A DNA stretch of 64,000 nt. Source: Methyloversatilis discipulorum (GTDB taxonomy: Bacteria > Pseudomonadota > Gammaproteobacteria > Burkholderiales > Rhodocyclaceae). A program made the position numbers and the translations under genes. Positions 19,058 through 28,716 of the stretch are shown piece by piece. The DNA lies in NCBI RefSeq assembly GCF_000385375.1, contig NZ_ARVV01000001.1:3658001-3722000 (forward strand), written 5' to 3'. The stretch's first letter is position 1. Each line of letters opens with the position of its first letter. A model generated the notes under the pieces. The model searched no databases. It had not been told where the DNA came from and was given only the letters and a program-made list of their open reading frames with translations.

Positions 19058-20285
19058 CGGGTGTGCTTCCGTGTTGGGTTGAACGCGCCGGAGCAGGCGC
19101 ATCGAGCCAGGCATCGAGCGCAGCCAGAGCGCTGTCCCAGCGGTAGACCAGCTCGATCCGGGCACGCGCCGCCTGGCCGATCGCCTGCGCGTAAGCAGGA
19201 TCGAACAATGCCAGCACGCGCTCGGCGTAGCTGGCCGCGTCGGCGGCGAGGAAATCGCGCCCCGGCTGTGCGTCGAGGCTGGCCGACAGCGTATGCCAGA
19301 CGACCACCGGCCGCGCCAGCGCCATCGCTTCCAGCACCTTGTTCTGGATGCCGCGCGCGACGCGCAGCGGCGCCACCGCGCAGGCAGCGTGGGCGACCCA
19401 GGGGCGCACGTCGTCGACGCGGCCGGTCACCGTGACGAAGCCGGTCTTCTCCAGTTCGCGCACGGCAGGCGCCGGATTCATGCCGACGACGAAGAAATGC
19501 GCGGCCGGCTCGACGGCACGGATGCGCGGCATCACCTCGTTGGCGAACCAGCAGGCGGCGTCGATATTGGGCCAGTAGTCCATCGCACCGGTAAACACGA
19601 CCGGCTTCACGCCCGAGGCGTACGGGTTCGCGCCGGCGTTCGCCGGGTTGAAGAAGTCGACATCGACGCCATTGGGCAGCGCCTCGACGCGCCCCTTCAG
19701 CGTGGGCGCCAGCGATTCGAACAGCGCCACCTCGGCTGGCGTGACCAGCAGGCTGCGGTCGGCGGCGGCAACCACGCCCGCCTCGAAATCAAGCAGCGTG
19801 CGCGCTTCGCGCCGGTACAGCCAGGACATCGGCCACCGGTGGCGCGGCGCGTACTCGGACCACTTGGCCGAATCGACATCGACCAGATCGACGATGCGGT
19901 GCACCTGCGGATGGCGGTCGAGGTACTGCGCCATGGTCGAGCAGAACACGACCGCCTTCGTGATGCGGTGGCGGGCGATGGTGTCATCGACCCAGCGCTG
20001 CATCGCTGCCGACCGGTAGTAGACGACGCTGAGCGCTTCGCGGGTTGCCAGCGCGCGCAGCGACAGCAGCTTGCGGCTGCGCGGGGCGATGGTTTCGGTG
20101 TGCAGTTGCACGCACATCGCCGCCAGTTCGGGCAGGTGAGGCAGGTCGGCCGGGTCGTCGACGAAGGTGCCGACGTGCAGCGCATGGCGACGCGCCAGAT
20201 GCTTCAGCAGGTGGAAGGAGCGGATCTTGTCGCCCTTGTTGGGCGGAAAGGGCAGCCGATGGGCGAGGAAGAGCAGCGGCTCCAC
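19023..20285 (-). CDS. XrtA/PEP-CTERM system glycosyltransferase (GT4)
   Basis: The 420-residue protein begins VEPLLFLAHRLPFPPNKGDKIR, the hallmark N-terminus of a second exosortase-linked glycosyltransferase family. The C-terminal donor domain includes RGIQNKVLEAMALARPVV. A GTG start at 20285, 5 bp after the FemAB stop, is preferred over an ATG far upstream that would overlap that gene. Its 3' end overlaps the exosortase start. It presumably contributes one linkage of the exopolysaccharide. Confidence 0.9.
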   Translation of the reverse strand: MEPLLFLAHRLPFPPNKGDKIRSFHLLKHLARRHALHVGTFVDDPADLPHLPELAAMCVQLHTETIAPRSRKLLSLRALATREALSVVYYRSAAMQRWVDDTIARHRITKAVVFCSTMAQYLDRHPQVHRIVDLVDVDSAKWSEYAPRHRWPMSWLYRREARTLLDFEAGVVAAADRSLLVTPAEVALFESLAPTLKGRVEALPNGVDVDFFNPANAGANPYASGVKPVVFTGAMDYWPNIDAACWFANEVMPRIRAVEPAAHFFVVGMNPAPAVRELEKTGFVTVTGRVDDVRPWVAHAACAVAPLRVARGIQNKVLEAMALARPVVVWHTLSASLDAQPGRDFLAADAASYAERVLALFDPAYAQAIGQAARARIELVYRWDSALAALDAWLDAPAPARSTQHGSTPDVQPDVLHARG

Positions 20286-20290
20286 GCCGG

Positions 20291-21325
20291 TCAGCCCAGA
20301 TTGCGGACGATGAAGGGCCCGATCGTGTTCGCGAAGCTGCGCGGCATGCGGCGCCACACTTCGATCATCAGCCTGTACTTCGGGTTCGACGGGTTGTTGC
20401 GCGGCAGGCTGTCGCGCTTGTACAGGCAGTACTCGTAATGCAGCGGCGTCGGTTCGAAGCCCCAGTTCTTCTTGAACGAATAGGAACCGGTGCCCTGCTT
20501 GCTGCGACCGTAGTCGAACACGCGGATGCCGCGCTCGCAGGCGTGGCGCATCAGTTCCCAGTACTTGAAGTCGTTTGCCGCGAGGTCGCGCGCCGCCACC
20601 GCGTCGCCGGCGTAGTAGGGCAGGATTTCGTCTCGGAAATAGAAGCTCATGACGCTGCTGAGCAGCGCGCCGTCCGGCCCTTCGACCGTCATGACCGAAC
20701 AGCGCTCGCCGAAGGTGCGGCGCAGCGTGTCGAAATAGCGGCGCGACATCGCCGGCGTGCCGTGGCGATGCACGTTGTCCGAATACAGCTCGAAGAAACG
20801 GCTGTTGTCGGCGTCGAACACCGCCTTCAGGCCGTTGTTGATGCCCTTGCGCACCATCGCGCGCTGCTTGCGCGGGATGGCTTTCATGTTCTCTTCGACG
20901 TCCGGCGAAATCTGCTTGCGGAAGGTGACGTACAGGTCTTCGGTCGGCCAGTCGGAATGGCGCGCCTCGACGTTGCGGAATTCGAGGTGATCGACGCCGA
21001 GCGACTGCGCGATGCGCTGCGCTTCCGTTTCGAGCGCCAGCGCCGCTTCGTCGTCATCCGCCGCGACACCGCCATAGACCCCGAAGGGCAGCGATACCAG
21101 CGAGTGGCCGAACAGCCGGCTCTTCACCTGGGCCAGCGGCAGCACGCCGCAGATGCGACCGCCACGCTCAGCCAGCAGGTAGTGCGTCGCGTGACCGAAC
21201 ACGTCGCGCATGATGTCGCGCCACTCGAACAAGTGAAAGAAGCTTGCCGTCGGGCAGGCTTCGACGAAGGCATTCCAGTTCGCGCGATCGGCGTCGGCCG
21301 GGGCGCGTACGGTGACTGCAGTCAT
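20291..21325 (-). CDS. FemAB-like protein, XrtA/PEP-CTERM system-associated
   Basis: This 344-residue protein resembles the FemAB/GNAT-fold aminoacyltransferases found in exosortase A loci. Key segments are FFHLFEWRDIMRDVFGH, the SLPFGVYGGVAA stretch and KNWGFEPTPLHYEY near the end. FemAB relatives add amino acids or acyl groups to cell-wall or glycan acceptors, so it may decorate the polymer. The start at 21325 excludes 23 non-conserved residues. It sits 10 bp downstream of the deacetylase gene. Confidence 0.9.
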   Translation of the reverse strand: MTAVTVRAPADADRANWNAFVEACPTASFFHLFEWRDIMRDVFGHATHYLLAERGGRICGVLPLAQVKSRLFGHSLVSLPFGVYGGVAADDDEAALALETEAQRIAQSLGVDHLEFRNVEARHSDWPTEDLYVTFRKQISPDVEENMKAIPRKQRAMVRKGINNGLKAVFDADNSRFFELYSDNVHRHGTPAMSRRYFDTLRRTFGERCSVMTVEGPDGALLSSVMSFYFRDEILPYYAGDAVAARDLAANDFKYWELMRHACERGIRVFDYGRSKQGTGSYSFKKNWGFEPTPLHYEYCLYKRDSLPRNNPSNPKYRLMIEVWRRMPRSFANTIGPFIVRNLG

Positions 21326-21335
21326 GAATTCCGCC

Positions 21336-22190
21336 TCAGGCCGCACGGGCGATCTCCGGAAACACTTCGTCCATCCGGCCCCAGCGGAAATCACGCATCA
21401 GGCGGGCAAGACGGCCTTCGGTGCGGTGCAGGTTGATGTAGTGGCGGAAGCGCGACTTGGCATCGACGCCCTGCACGCGCGGCTGGTCGGCGTCGATTTC
21501 CCACGGATGGCAGTAGAACATCGCCGGCTTGCCGTCGCGCTTGTTCACCTGGCTCAGCAGCCAGCGCGAGGTGGCATAGGGCAGCAGGCGGAAGTAGCCG
21601 CCGCCGCCGGCCGGCAGGTTGCGGCTGCCCATGCGCACGGTGGTGACCGGCACTTCCATCAGACCGTCGCGCGACGCGAACGGGAAACGCGGCGCGTCCG
21701 GCATGCCGTAGTGGTCGTGCTTGACCGGATAGATGCTGGAGCTGTAGCGGTAGCCCGCCTGCGCGACGCAGTCGAGCGCCCACGGATTGGTGTGGCCGAT
21801 CGAGAAACTGGGCGCACGGTAGCCGCGCACTTCGACACCGGTGATGTCTTCCAGCACCTTCTTGGCGCGCGTGATGTCATCGAGAAATTCGGCCGGCGAC
21901 TGTTCGGTCGCACGCAGATGGGCGGTGCCGTGGCTGGCAATCTCGTGCCCGGCAGCGGCGATGCGCCTGACCATGTCCGGATGACGCTCGGCGATCCAGC
22001 CCAGCGTGAAAAAGGTGGCCCGGTTACCGCTGTCAGCCAGCAGCGCAAGGATGCGCTCGACATTGCGCTCGACGCGGCATTCGATCGAATCCCAGCGGCT
22101 GCGCTCGATATAGGGCGCCAGCGCCGACACCTGGAAGTAATCCTCGACGTCGACGGTAAAGGCGTTGCGGATATCGGTCCGGGCGCTCAT
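21336..22190 (-). CDS. XrtA system polysaccharide deacetylase
   Basis: The 284-residue NodB-fold enzyme contains FTVDVEDYF (Asp14 and Asp17, catalytic and metal-binding) and SHGTAH (His87 and His91, metal ligands), with RGYRAPSFS as the third family motif. It should remove N-acetyl groups from the exopolysaccharide or its precursor. It has no clear signal peptide, so deacetylation may occur before export. The ATG at 22190 starts 1 nt after the WecB stop. Together with WecB it suggests N-acetylhexosamines in the polymer. Confidence 0.92.
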   Translation of the reverse strand: MSARTDIRNAFTVDVEDYFQVSALAPYIERSRWDSIECRVERNVERILALLADSGNRATFFTLGWIAERHPDMVRRIAAAGHEIASHGTAHLRATEQSPAEFLDDITRAKKVLEDITGVEVRGYRAPSFSIGHTNPWALDCVAQAGYRYSSSIYPVKHDHYGMPDAPRFPFASRDGLMEVPVTTVRMGSRNLPAGGGGYFRLLPYATSRWLLSQVNKRDGKPAMFYCHPWEIDADQPRVQGVDAKSRFRHYINLHRTEGRLARLMRDFRWGRMDEVFPEIARAA

Positions 22191-22191
22191 G

Positions 22192-23340
22192 TCAGTGCGT
22201 GCTCCGCTGCAGCAGCCAGTCGTGCAGGTCGGCGGCGATGCGCTGGGCGGCATTGCCGTCCCAGTATTCGGGCACGCGACCGCGCTTGCCGCCGGTGGCG
22301 AGGATGTCGTCGAGGCTGCGCACGAACAGCGCCTCGTCGGCGCCGATGACGGTGTTCGTGCCCTGCTCCACCGTGATCGGCCGCTCGGTGTTCTCGCGCA
22401 AGGTCAGGCAGGGCACCGACAGCGCCGTCGTCTCTTCCTGCAGACCGCCGGAGTCGGTGATCATGACGGTCGCACCACTCATCAGGCCGAGCATTTCGAG
22501 ATAGCCGAGCGGCGGCAGCAATGCGATGCGCGGATTGTCGAGCAGCGCACCGAGGCCGAACTTCTCCAGATTGCCGCGCGTGCGCGGATGGATCGCGAAC
22601 AGCAGCGGCAGCCGTGCCGCCGCCTGCGTCAGCATCGCGGCCAGACGCTTCAGTTGTTCGGGATCGTCCACATTGCTCGGACGATGCAGCGTCACGACAC
22701 CGTAGCGGCCGTCGGCGATCAGCGCCGGGTCGATGTCGTGCTCGGCCAGCGTCTTCGCCGGCGGCACCGCCAGCGCGCGGCTGGACAGCAGCGAATCGAT
22801 CATCACGTTGCCGGCGAAATGCACCCACGAGGCGTCGACGCCTTCGCCAGTCAGATTGCCAAGCGCGCTGCGCTCGGTCGTGTACAGACGGTCGGAAATG
22901 CGATCGACGAGGATGCGGTTGATTTCCTCCGGCATCGCGCGGTCGCCGCTGCGCAGGCCGGCTTCGACATGCACCACCGGCACGTGCTTTTTCACCGCGA
23001 CCAGCGCGCAGGCCAGCGTCGAATTGACGTCGCCCACGACCAGCACGCAGGACGGCTTGAGTTCATCGACCAGCGGTTCGAAGCGTTTCATGATCTCGGC
23101 GGTCTGCACCGCGTGCGTACCGGAGCCGACTTCGAGATTGTGGTGTGGCGTCGGCAGACGAAGCCCGCTGAACAGTCGCTCGTTCATCGCGTGATCGTAG
23201 TGCTGGCCGGTATGCACCAGCACCCACGGAATCGTCGGCACGTGCTCGTCGAAGGCGCGCAGGATGGGCGCCATCTTCATGTAGTTCGGCCGCGCCCCGA
23301 CGACGCACAGCACCGGAGCGATCACCTGGGCAGCGCTCAT
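22192..23340 (-). CDS. wecB: UDP-N-acetylglucosamine 2-epimerase (non-hydrolysing)
   Basis: The 382-residue protein has the GT-B-like epimerase fold signatures VVGARPNYMKMAP, HTGQHYD, HVEAGLRSGDRAMPEEINR and a late TDSGGLQEE motif. It converts UDP-GlcNAc to UDP-ManNAc in the cytoplasm. This implies ManNAc or a derived uronic acid in the exported polysaccharide. It overlaps the upstream ATPase stop as ATGA and is followed 1 nt later by the deacetylase. Length and motifs are full. Confidence 0.94.
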   Translation of the reverse strand: MSAAQVIAPVLCVVGARPNYMKMAPILRAFDEHVPTIPWVLVHTGQHYDHAMNERLFSGLRLPTPHHNLEVGSGTHAVQTAEIMKRFEPLVDELKPSCVLVVGDVNSTLACALVAVKKHVPVVHVEAGLRSGDRAMPEEINRILVDRISDRLYTTERSALGNLTGEGVDASWVHFAGNVMIDSLLSSRALAVPPAKTLAEHDIDPALIADGRYGVVTLHRPSNVDDPEQLKRLAAMLTQAAARLPLLFAIHPRTRGNLEKFGLGALLDNPRIALLPPLGYLEMLGLMSGATVMITDSGGLQEETTALSVPCLTLRENTERPITVEQGTNTVIGADEALFVRSLDDILATGGKRGRVPEYWDGNAAQRIAADLHDWLLQRSTH

Positions 23341-24455
23341 TCCGCCTCCTTGTCCGCCTGCTCGGTCGAGCGCTCGGCGATTTCATACAGCAGGGCCAGT
23401 GTCTGTTCGAGCGTGCGCTCCATCCGTGACAGGCGTTCTTCGAGATTGCCCGCCTGATGCGCGTTCACGTAGTCGCGCACCCGCTGCGCCGAGTCGGCGT
23501 CGAGTCGGAACTGCGACATGTCGAGATCGAACAGCGCCGGCGAACCGCGCAGCCCGGCGCCGTTGAAAGCGGCGTGCGCCGCCGTGTCGGACGGCATCGG
23601 GCCGTCCGGCCGCTTGGCCATCGCGGCGGCAGCCGCGGCGTCGCCCGCTTCGTCCTTGATCTCGCTTACCACGCCGGCGACGTCCTGCGCAGTGAAGGCG
23701 GTTGCTCCGCCGAGGAAGCCGGCCAGCATCAGGCGGTCACACAAGGTGTTGATGCGCCGCGGCACGCCCTCGGTCGCCTTGAAGATCGCTTCGTGCGCGC
23801 CGGCCTGGAAAGCCGGGGACCCGCGCCAGCCGACGTGCTTCAGGCGGTGCTCGATATAGGCCTCGGTTTCGGCCGCGTCCATCGGCCCGAGGTGGTAGGA
23901 CGCGATAACCCGCTGACGCAGCTGCTCCATGTGCGGGCTCTGCATCGTTTCACGGAATTCCGGCTGACCGACCAGGAAGCTCTGCAGCAACGCGTGCTCG
24001 CCGAGCTGGAAGTTCGACAGCATGCGCAGTTCCTCGACCGCGCGCGGTGTCAGGTTCTGCGCCTCATCGACGATGAGCAGTGCGCGCTTGCCGGCAGCGG
24101 TCAGCGACAGCAGGAACATTTCGATCGACAGCAGCAGGTCGGCTTTCTTCAGCTGCTTGTTCGGCAGGCCGAAGGCGGCAGCGACCAGTCGCAGCGTGTC
24201 TTCGGCGTCGAGGTGGGTGCTGACCAGCTGCGCCGCCACCACCTTCTTCGAATCAAGCTTCTGCAGCAGGCTGCGCACCAGCGTGGTCTTGCCGGCGCCG
24301 ATCTCGCCGGTGATGACGATGAAGCCTTCGCTCTGATGCAGACCGTACTCGAGGTAGGCGAGCGCGCGCCGGTGGCCCTTGCTGCCGAAGAAGAACGACG
24401 GATCGGGATTGAGCTGGAAAGGCTTGCCGGAAAGACCGTAGAAAGACTCGTACAT
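23337..24455 (-). CDS. XrtA/PEP-CTERM system-associated AAA ATPase (ExeA-like)
   Basis: The 372-residue protein starts MYESFYGLSGKPFQLNPDP, typical of ExeA/GspA-type ATPases. It carries Walker A GEIGAGKTT near residues 50-58 and Walker B LLIVDEAQ. The C-terminal 100 residues are Ala-rich with an acidic tail. In exosortase loci this ATPase accompanies the Wzz and tyrosine-kinase genes; its exact job, perhaps assembly of the secretion complex, is not known. Its stop is coupled to wecB. Confidence 0.92.
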   Translation of the reverse strand: MYESFYGLSGKPFQLNPDPSFFFGSKGHRRALAYLEYGLHQSEGFIVITGEIGAGKTTLVRSLLQKLDSKKVVAAQLVSTHLDAEDTLRLVAAAFGLPNKQLKKADLLLSIEMFLLSLTAAGKRALLIVDEAQNLTPRAVEELRMLSNFQLGEHALLQSFLVGQPEFRETMQSPHMEQLRQRVIASYHLGPMDAAETEAYIEHRLKHVGWRGSPAFQAGAHEAIFKATEGVPRRINTLCDRLMLAGFLGGATAFTAQDVAGVVSEIKDEAGDAAAAAAMAKRPDGPMPSDTAAHAAFNGAGLRGSPALFDLDMSQFRLDADSAQRVRDYVNAHQAGNLEERLSRMERTLEQTLALLYEIAERSTEQADKEAE

Positions 24456-24537
24456 GGATCTCGATCGTTGGGTACCCGCCCCTCAGGGCTTCGGTGGCGC
24501 TGCACGGTTCGGCAGCCTGCGCATCACGGCGCCCGCG

Positions 24538-26040
24538 TCAGAAGAAGCGCGTACTCACCGTGGCGATCAGTGCATTTTCGTCTACATCGCCGGCGGCGAC
24601 TGTGCCACGCATCATGCGCAGACCAATGGAGCCGCTGGTGTAGGCACCGAGCGCCGTGGAATAAGTCGCATTGAAGACGTTGCGCTCGGTCGTCGTGCGG
24701 GAGGTCACACGACCACTGGTGTCGAAAGAGTTCAGCGAAAAGTTCAGCGAGCTGACTGGCGAGAGCCGGTGCGACAGACCGATGGTCCAGCCCTTCTGGA
24801 CAATGACCGAAGCCTCGGCAAAATCGCCGACCAGGGATCCGCCGACGGAGCCGATTCCGCTGTCGTTGGTCGACTGGTACATCGTGAACGACAGCGTGTT
24901 GCGGGCACCGGTATGCACCACGCCGAGCGACCAGCGCGAGCGCCGGTATTCGCGGTCGGTCAGGATGGGCGAATCGAGCGAACCGTAGCCCGGGATACGC
25001 CCGGCCAGCGCATCTGCACGGATCGCATCACGCCGCTCTTCCGGATCGGCGATGCTCGCGTAGGGCTCGACGAAGGCCAGCGTCTCGTACAGATCTTCCA
25101 GACCCGAACCTTCGAGCAAGGTGTCGATCCGGCTCACGATGTTGCGCGTGTAGGCCGCGTTGAAAGCTGTCCTGGGCAGACGATGCGACAGCTTGTAGTT
25201 GGCGGTACTGCCGTACGGCCGCTCGTCGTAATCAAGCGACAGAGCCGTGCGCTGCGACGGACGCCAGTCCAGGCCGCCGCCATAGGTGGCGCCGTCCCGC
25301 CGATTGCCTATCGTCGACTTTTCGTAGCCGTAGCGGCCGGTCAGTTCGATCTGGACATCCGGTTTGTAGATCAGCGAACCGACGATGCTCTCACGTTCGC
25401 TGTTGTTGGCATTGCCCGAGTCGGTCACGCGCGAACTGAGCACGCCCTTCCAGCTCAGCGTCGCCGGAGCGCCCTGCAGTGTGCCGGAGAACGTACGGGT
25501 GGTCAGTGCGCCCTCGCGGCGCGACGATTCACTGCGCGCGATGGTGTAGCTGGATTTCCATGTCGCGATGTCGCCGAGCCGGACCGTGCCGCGCATCGAC
25601 GGCGACAGCGAGAACACCCGCGTCTCGGTCGAATCGCCCAGCGTGCTGTTCAGCAGGTTGGGCTGGGCGTTGAACACCGATCGCCGACGCTGCGTCTGAC
25701 TCGCCTTGGCGTCGAGGAAGAAGAGGTCGTCGACGACCTCGAACGACCCGTTCGCGCTCATGTTGTTCGCGATGCGCGACGGGAAGGTGTCGTCCGCGTA
25801 ATACATCATCCGCGGCGAGTAATTGGCATTGAGCTTCAGGCGCGGACTGCTGCGTCGCAGATCGACGGTCGGCGTGACTTCGGTCAGCACGTCGCTCGAC
25901 GGCGCAACCGGCGAGAAGTTGATGTTGTCGGACACGATCATCTGTACCGACGCGCTGGTCGACAGGCGCCAGCCTTCGGCATGCGCCGAACCGAAACCGC
26001 TGGCGATGCCCAGGATGGCCAGGGAGATCGGGCGAAGCAT
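24538..26040 (-). CDS. XrtA-associated outer-membrane beta-barrel protein (TIGR03016-like)
   Basis: The 500-residue protein has a signal peptide (MLRPISLAILGIASGFGSAHA) followed by alternating polar and aromatic strands and a C-terminal Phe-Phe, as expected for an outer-membrane barrel. It matches the hypothetical barrel conserved between the tyrosine kinase and ATPase genes in exosortase A loci, so it may form or accompany the polysaccharide exit pore. The ATG at 26040 has AGGA 6 nt upstream; an ATG at 26058 directly after the kinase stop is an alternative that weakens the signal peptide. Confidence 0.88.
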   Translation of the reverse strand: MLRPISLAILGIASGFGSAHAEGWRLSTSASVQMIVSDNINFSPVAPSSDVLTEVTPTVDLRRSSPRLKLNANYSPRMMYYADDTFPSRIANNMSANGSFEVVDDLFFLDAKASQTQRRRSVFNAQPNLLNSTLGDSTETRVFSLSPSMRGTVRLGDIATWKSSYTIARSESSRREGALTTRTFSGTLQGAPATLSWKGVLSSRVTDSGNANNSERESIVGSLIYKPDVQIELTGRYGYEKSTIGNRRDGATYGGGLDWRPSQRTALSLDYDERPYGSTANYKLSHRLPRTAFNAAYTRNIVSRIDTLLEGSGLEDLYETLAFVEPYASIADPEERRDAIRADALAGRIPGYGSLDSPILTDREYRRSRWSLGVVHTGARNTLSFTMYQSTNDSGIGSVGGSLVGDFAEASVIVQKGWTIGLSHRLSPVSSLNFSLNSFDTSGRVTSRTTTERNVFNATYSTALGAYTSGSIGLRMMRGTVAAGDVDENALIATVSTRFF

Positions 26041-26058
26041 CGGTCGTCCTGTCCTCAT

Positions 26059-27045
26059 TCAACCCGCCTTGGCCGCGTCGCGATAACCGGTTTCGGAGCC
26101 GTAGCCGTAACCGTAACCGTAGTAACCGTAGTAGCCATCGGTACGGGCATAGCGCGCCTTGTTCAACACCAGCATCTTGACCGGGCAGCCCTGTACCTTG
26201 GCCAGCGCCTGCTTCACCATCGCGTGCGTGGTGCGCCCGGCCTCGACCACCATGACCAGTTGCCCCATCGATTGCGCAAGCACCGGCGCCTCGGTGGTCA
26301 CCATCAGCGGCGGCGAATCGAAAATGATGATGCGGTCCGGATAGCGGTGCGCCAGTTCGACCAGCAGCGAACGCATCGCACCGCTGGCCAGCAGTTCGGT
26401 CGCGTTCTTGTGCGGCATGCCTGCCGGCAGCAGCGTGAGCTTCTCGACATTGGTACGGAGCAGCACGTCGGGCAGACCGACATCCTCGTCGAGCAGCACG
26501 TCCATCAGGCCCTTAGCGGGCGGCAGACCGAGCAGGTTCAGGATGGAGGGGCGCGCCACGTCGGCATCGACCAGCAGGACACGGTTGTCCAGTTCCATCG
26601 CGATGCTCATCGCGAGGTTGATCGAATTGAAGCTCTTGCCCTCACCCGGCACCGAACTGGTCACCATGATGAGGTTGCCGTTATCGACCGGCGCTGCACC
26701 CTTGCCGTGGGCGTTGGCCAGAATGGGGCGCTTGATCACGCGGAATTCTTCGGCGATCTGCGAACGCGGCGCCGACGGCACGACCAGACCCATCCCGTCG
26801 AGCCGCGCCAGATCGAGTTCGACGTAGCGGGATGAATCAATGGACGTTCCGCTCGCCACCTGCACCGGCGCGGCGACTTCACCCGCCGGCGGTACGGCGG
26901 CGACAGGTACCGCCGCAGGAGCGGGCGCGAGAACAGGCGCAGCCGCTGGCGGCGCCTCGGGCGCCGCTGCCGGTTCCTCGCCGATATCGACGCCCGCCCG
27001 CTTCAGGTGGGCCATTCGTTCGATTGCTTGTTCGATGATGCTCAT
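26059..27045 (-). CDS. XrtA-associated tyrosine autokinase (Wzc/CapB type)
   Basis: The 328-residue cytoplasmic BY-kinase has Walker A SSVPGEGKSF, Walker A' LLVDADVARP and Walker B IIFDSPP. The C-terminus holds a cluster of about eight tyrosines (DGYYGYYGYGYGYG), the expected autophosphorylation tail. An Ala/Pro-rich linker fills residues about 20-75. It should work with the adjacent Wzz-like protein to control chain length and export. It lies 9 bp after the chain-length gene. Confidence 0.94.
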   Translation of the reverse strand: MSIIEQAIERMAHLKRAGVDIGEEPAAAPEAPPAAAPVLAPAPAAVPVAAVPPAGEVAAPVQVASGTSIDSSRYVELDLARLDGMGLVVPSAPRSQIAEEFRVIKRPILANAHGKGAAPVDNGNLIMVTSSVPGEGKSFNSINLAMSIAMELDNRVLLVDADVARPSILNLLGLPPAKGLMDVLLDEDVGLPDVLLRTNVEKLTLLPAGMPHKNATELLASGAMRSLLVELAHRYPDRIIIFDSPPLMVTTEAPVLAQSMGQLVMVVEAGRTTHAMVKQALAKVQGCPVKMLVLNKARYARTDGYYGYYGYGYGYGSETGYRDAAKAG

Positions 27046-27054
27046 GATCTATCC

Positions 27055-28674
27055 TCAGGCGCTGCGCATCACGAGCGACACGAAAGCCAGCATCGCCACA
27101 TAGGCGGCCACCAGCCCGCCAAGACCGCCGAAGAACACGACGCTGCGGCGACGCTCGTAACGCTTGCGCTCGTTCGCGAGCAGCATGGACACCGAACCCA
27201 GCACCGGTACGCCGGCCACCTCGGCCAGCATCCGGCCGTCGTGGAACACCGGTCGCAGTTGCGATACGGCGAACGATGCTGCACCACCGACGACGATGGC
27301 CGCAGCCAGCACGACGGTCAGCAGGATGAGCCGGTTGGGCGCCGCCGGCTTGGGATCGACACGCGGCGGCTCGATCAGACGGAATTCCGCCACGCCGGTC
27401 GCGTCCATCTCTTCCGAAATCGAGGCCGATTCGCGGCGCGATACCAGGTTGTTGTAATTGGTCCGATGCACCTCGTAGTCGCGGTTGAGCTGGCTGAACT
27501 CCGCTTCCAGTTCCGGCACCAGTCGCGACGACTGCTTCAATGCGTCGAGACGCGTCTGATACTCGCCGACCCGCGCGCTCAGCGAGGCAACCGAGGCCTC
27601 GGCCGAAGCCAGTGCGACCTTGATCTGCTGGTAGACCGGATTGGGCATCTGCGCACCGCCGGTCGCCGCGGGCTTCGCTTCGGGCTTGGCGTCCGCCGGC
27701 TTGCTTGCGGCCTCCTTGGCCGCTTCGGCCGCGTGCTTTTCGATGATCTGCTTGCGCTCATCCTCGAGATTGCGGATGCGCGCGCGCAGTTGAAGAATGT
27801 CCGGGTGCTTGTCGGTGTAGCGCTGCAGCAGGCCTTCGACCTCGTTCTTCATGCCGGAGATGCGCATGTCGATCTCGGCGGTCGACGGGCCACCCGGGCC
27901 GGAGGGCGCGAAGGTCATGGCCGAATTGTCGGCACTGATGGTCGGTTCCTCGCCCAGCAGCTGGCGCTTCAGCGCATCCCGCGAATTGGTCGCCTCACGC
28001 AGGTCGAGCTGCGCCTGATTGAGCTGGGCCTGCACCTCGCCCAGGCTGCCGAAGTAGTCCTTCTGTCCGCCGCCCGGTCGCTCGAGGTTCTTGAGCTTGA
28101 ACTCCTTCAGCCGGTTTTCCGCCTCCAGAAGCTTGGCCTCGTAGGCCTTGATCTGCTCTTCGATGAACTTGCGCGCCTGGTCCGCATCCTGTCGCTTGCT
28201 GCCGAGGCCGGATTCGACGAACAGTGTCACCATGGCCTGCACCACCTTCTGCGCCCGCGCCGGCTTCTGATCGCGATAGGACACGATGTAGAGGTTGTCG
28301 CGGCCGGAACTGGTGAGCTTCACGCTGGCAATCAGATCGTCGATCAGCTTTTCGCGTTCGGTCTTGGTCTTGGCCTCCAGATCGAGGTCAGCCATGCGGA
28401 TCAGCTTCTCGATGTTCGGCCGGCTGATCAGCGTGCGGCTCAGCATGTTGATCTGCTGGTCGAGATTGGGCTGAACGGCGAGGCCTGACATCAGCGGACG
28501 CAGGATGGACTGGGTGTCGACATAGATCTTCGCCGACGCCTGGTACTGGTCCGGCAGCACGAGCACCACGCCCATGCCGATGATGCCGACCACCCAGGCG
28601 ACCAGCAGCCCTATCCAGCGATAGCCCCACGCCGACCTGAGATAGCCAGAAAACTGGCGCAGAAAATCATCCAC
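27055..28674 (-). CDS. XrtA-associated polysaccharide chain-length determinant (Wzz type)
   Basis: The 539-residue protein has a transmembrane segment at about residues 20-40, a long coiled-coil periplasmic middle and a second pair of membrane helices at the C-terminus, with the PPRVDPKPAAPNR proline motif before them. This is the PCP co-polymerase plan. It differs from Wzc by lacking a fused kinase, which is encoded next door. Translation starts at GTG; the nearby ATG at 28670 is out of frame. An Ala/Lys/Pro-rich insert near residues 315-340 looks like a flexible linker. Confidence 0.93.
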   Translation of the reverse strand: MDDFLRQFSGYLRSAWGYRWIGLLVAWVVGIIGMGVVLVLPDQYQASAKIYVDTQSILRPLMSGLAVQPNLDQQINMLSRTLISRPNIEKLIRMADLDLEAKTKTEREKLIDDLIASVKLTSSGRDNLYIVSYRDQKPARAQKVVQAMVTLFVESGLGSKRQDADQARKFIEEQIKAYEAKLLEAENRLKEFKLKNLERPGGGQKDYFGSLGEVQAQLNQAQLDLREATNSRDALKRQLLGEEPTISADNSAMTFAPSGPGGPSTAEIDMRISGMKNEVEGLLQRYTDKHPDILQLRARIRNLEDERKQIIEKHAAEAAKEAASKPADAKPEAKPAATGGAQMPNPVYQQIKVALASAEASVASLSARVGEYQTRLDALKQSSRLVPELEAEFSQLNRDYEVHRTNYNNLVSRRESASISEEMDATGVAEFRLIEPPRVDPKPAAPNRLILLTVVLAAAIVVGGAASFAVSQLRPVFHDGRMLAEVAGVPVLGSVSMLLANERKRYERRRSVVFFGGLGGLVAAYVAMLAFVSLVMRSA

Positions 28675-28716
28675 AGCTACACGATCCTTCCGGCGGACGC
28701 CTCATGACTGAGCTGC

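Noticed and set aside
26098..26140. Short tandem DNA repeat (GTAACCGTA units)
   Set aside because: It encodes the Gly-Tyr tail of the tyrosine autokinase and is explained by protein function.
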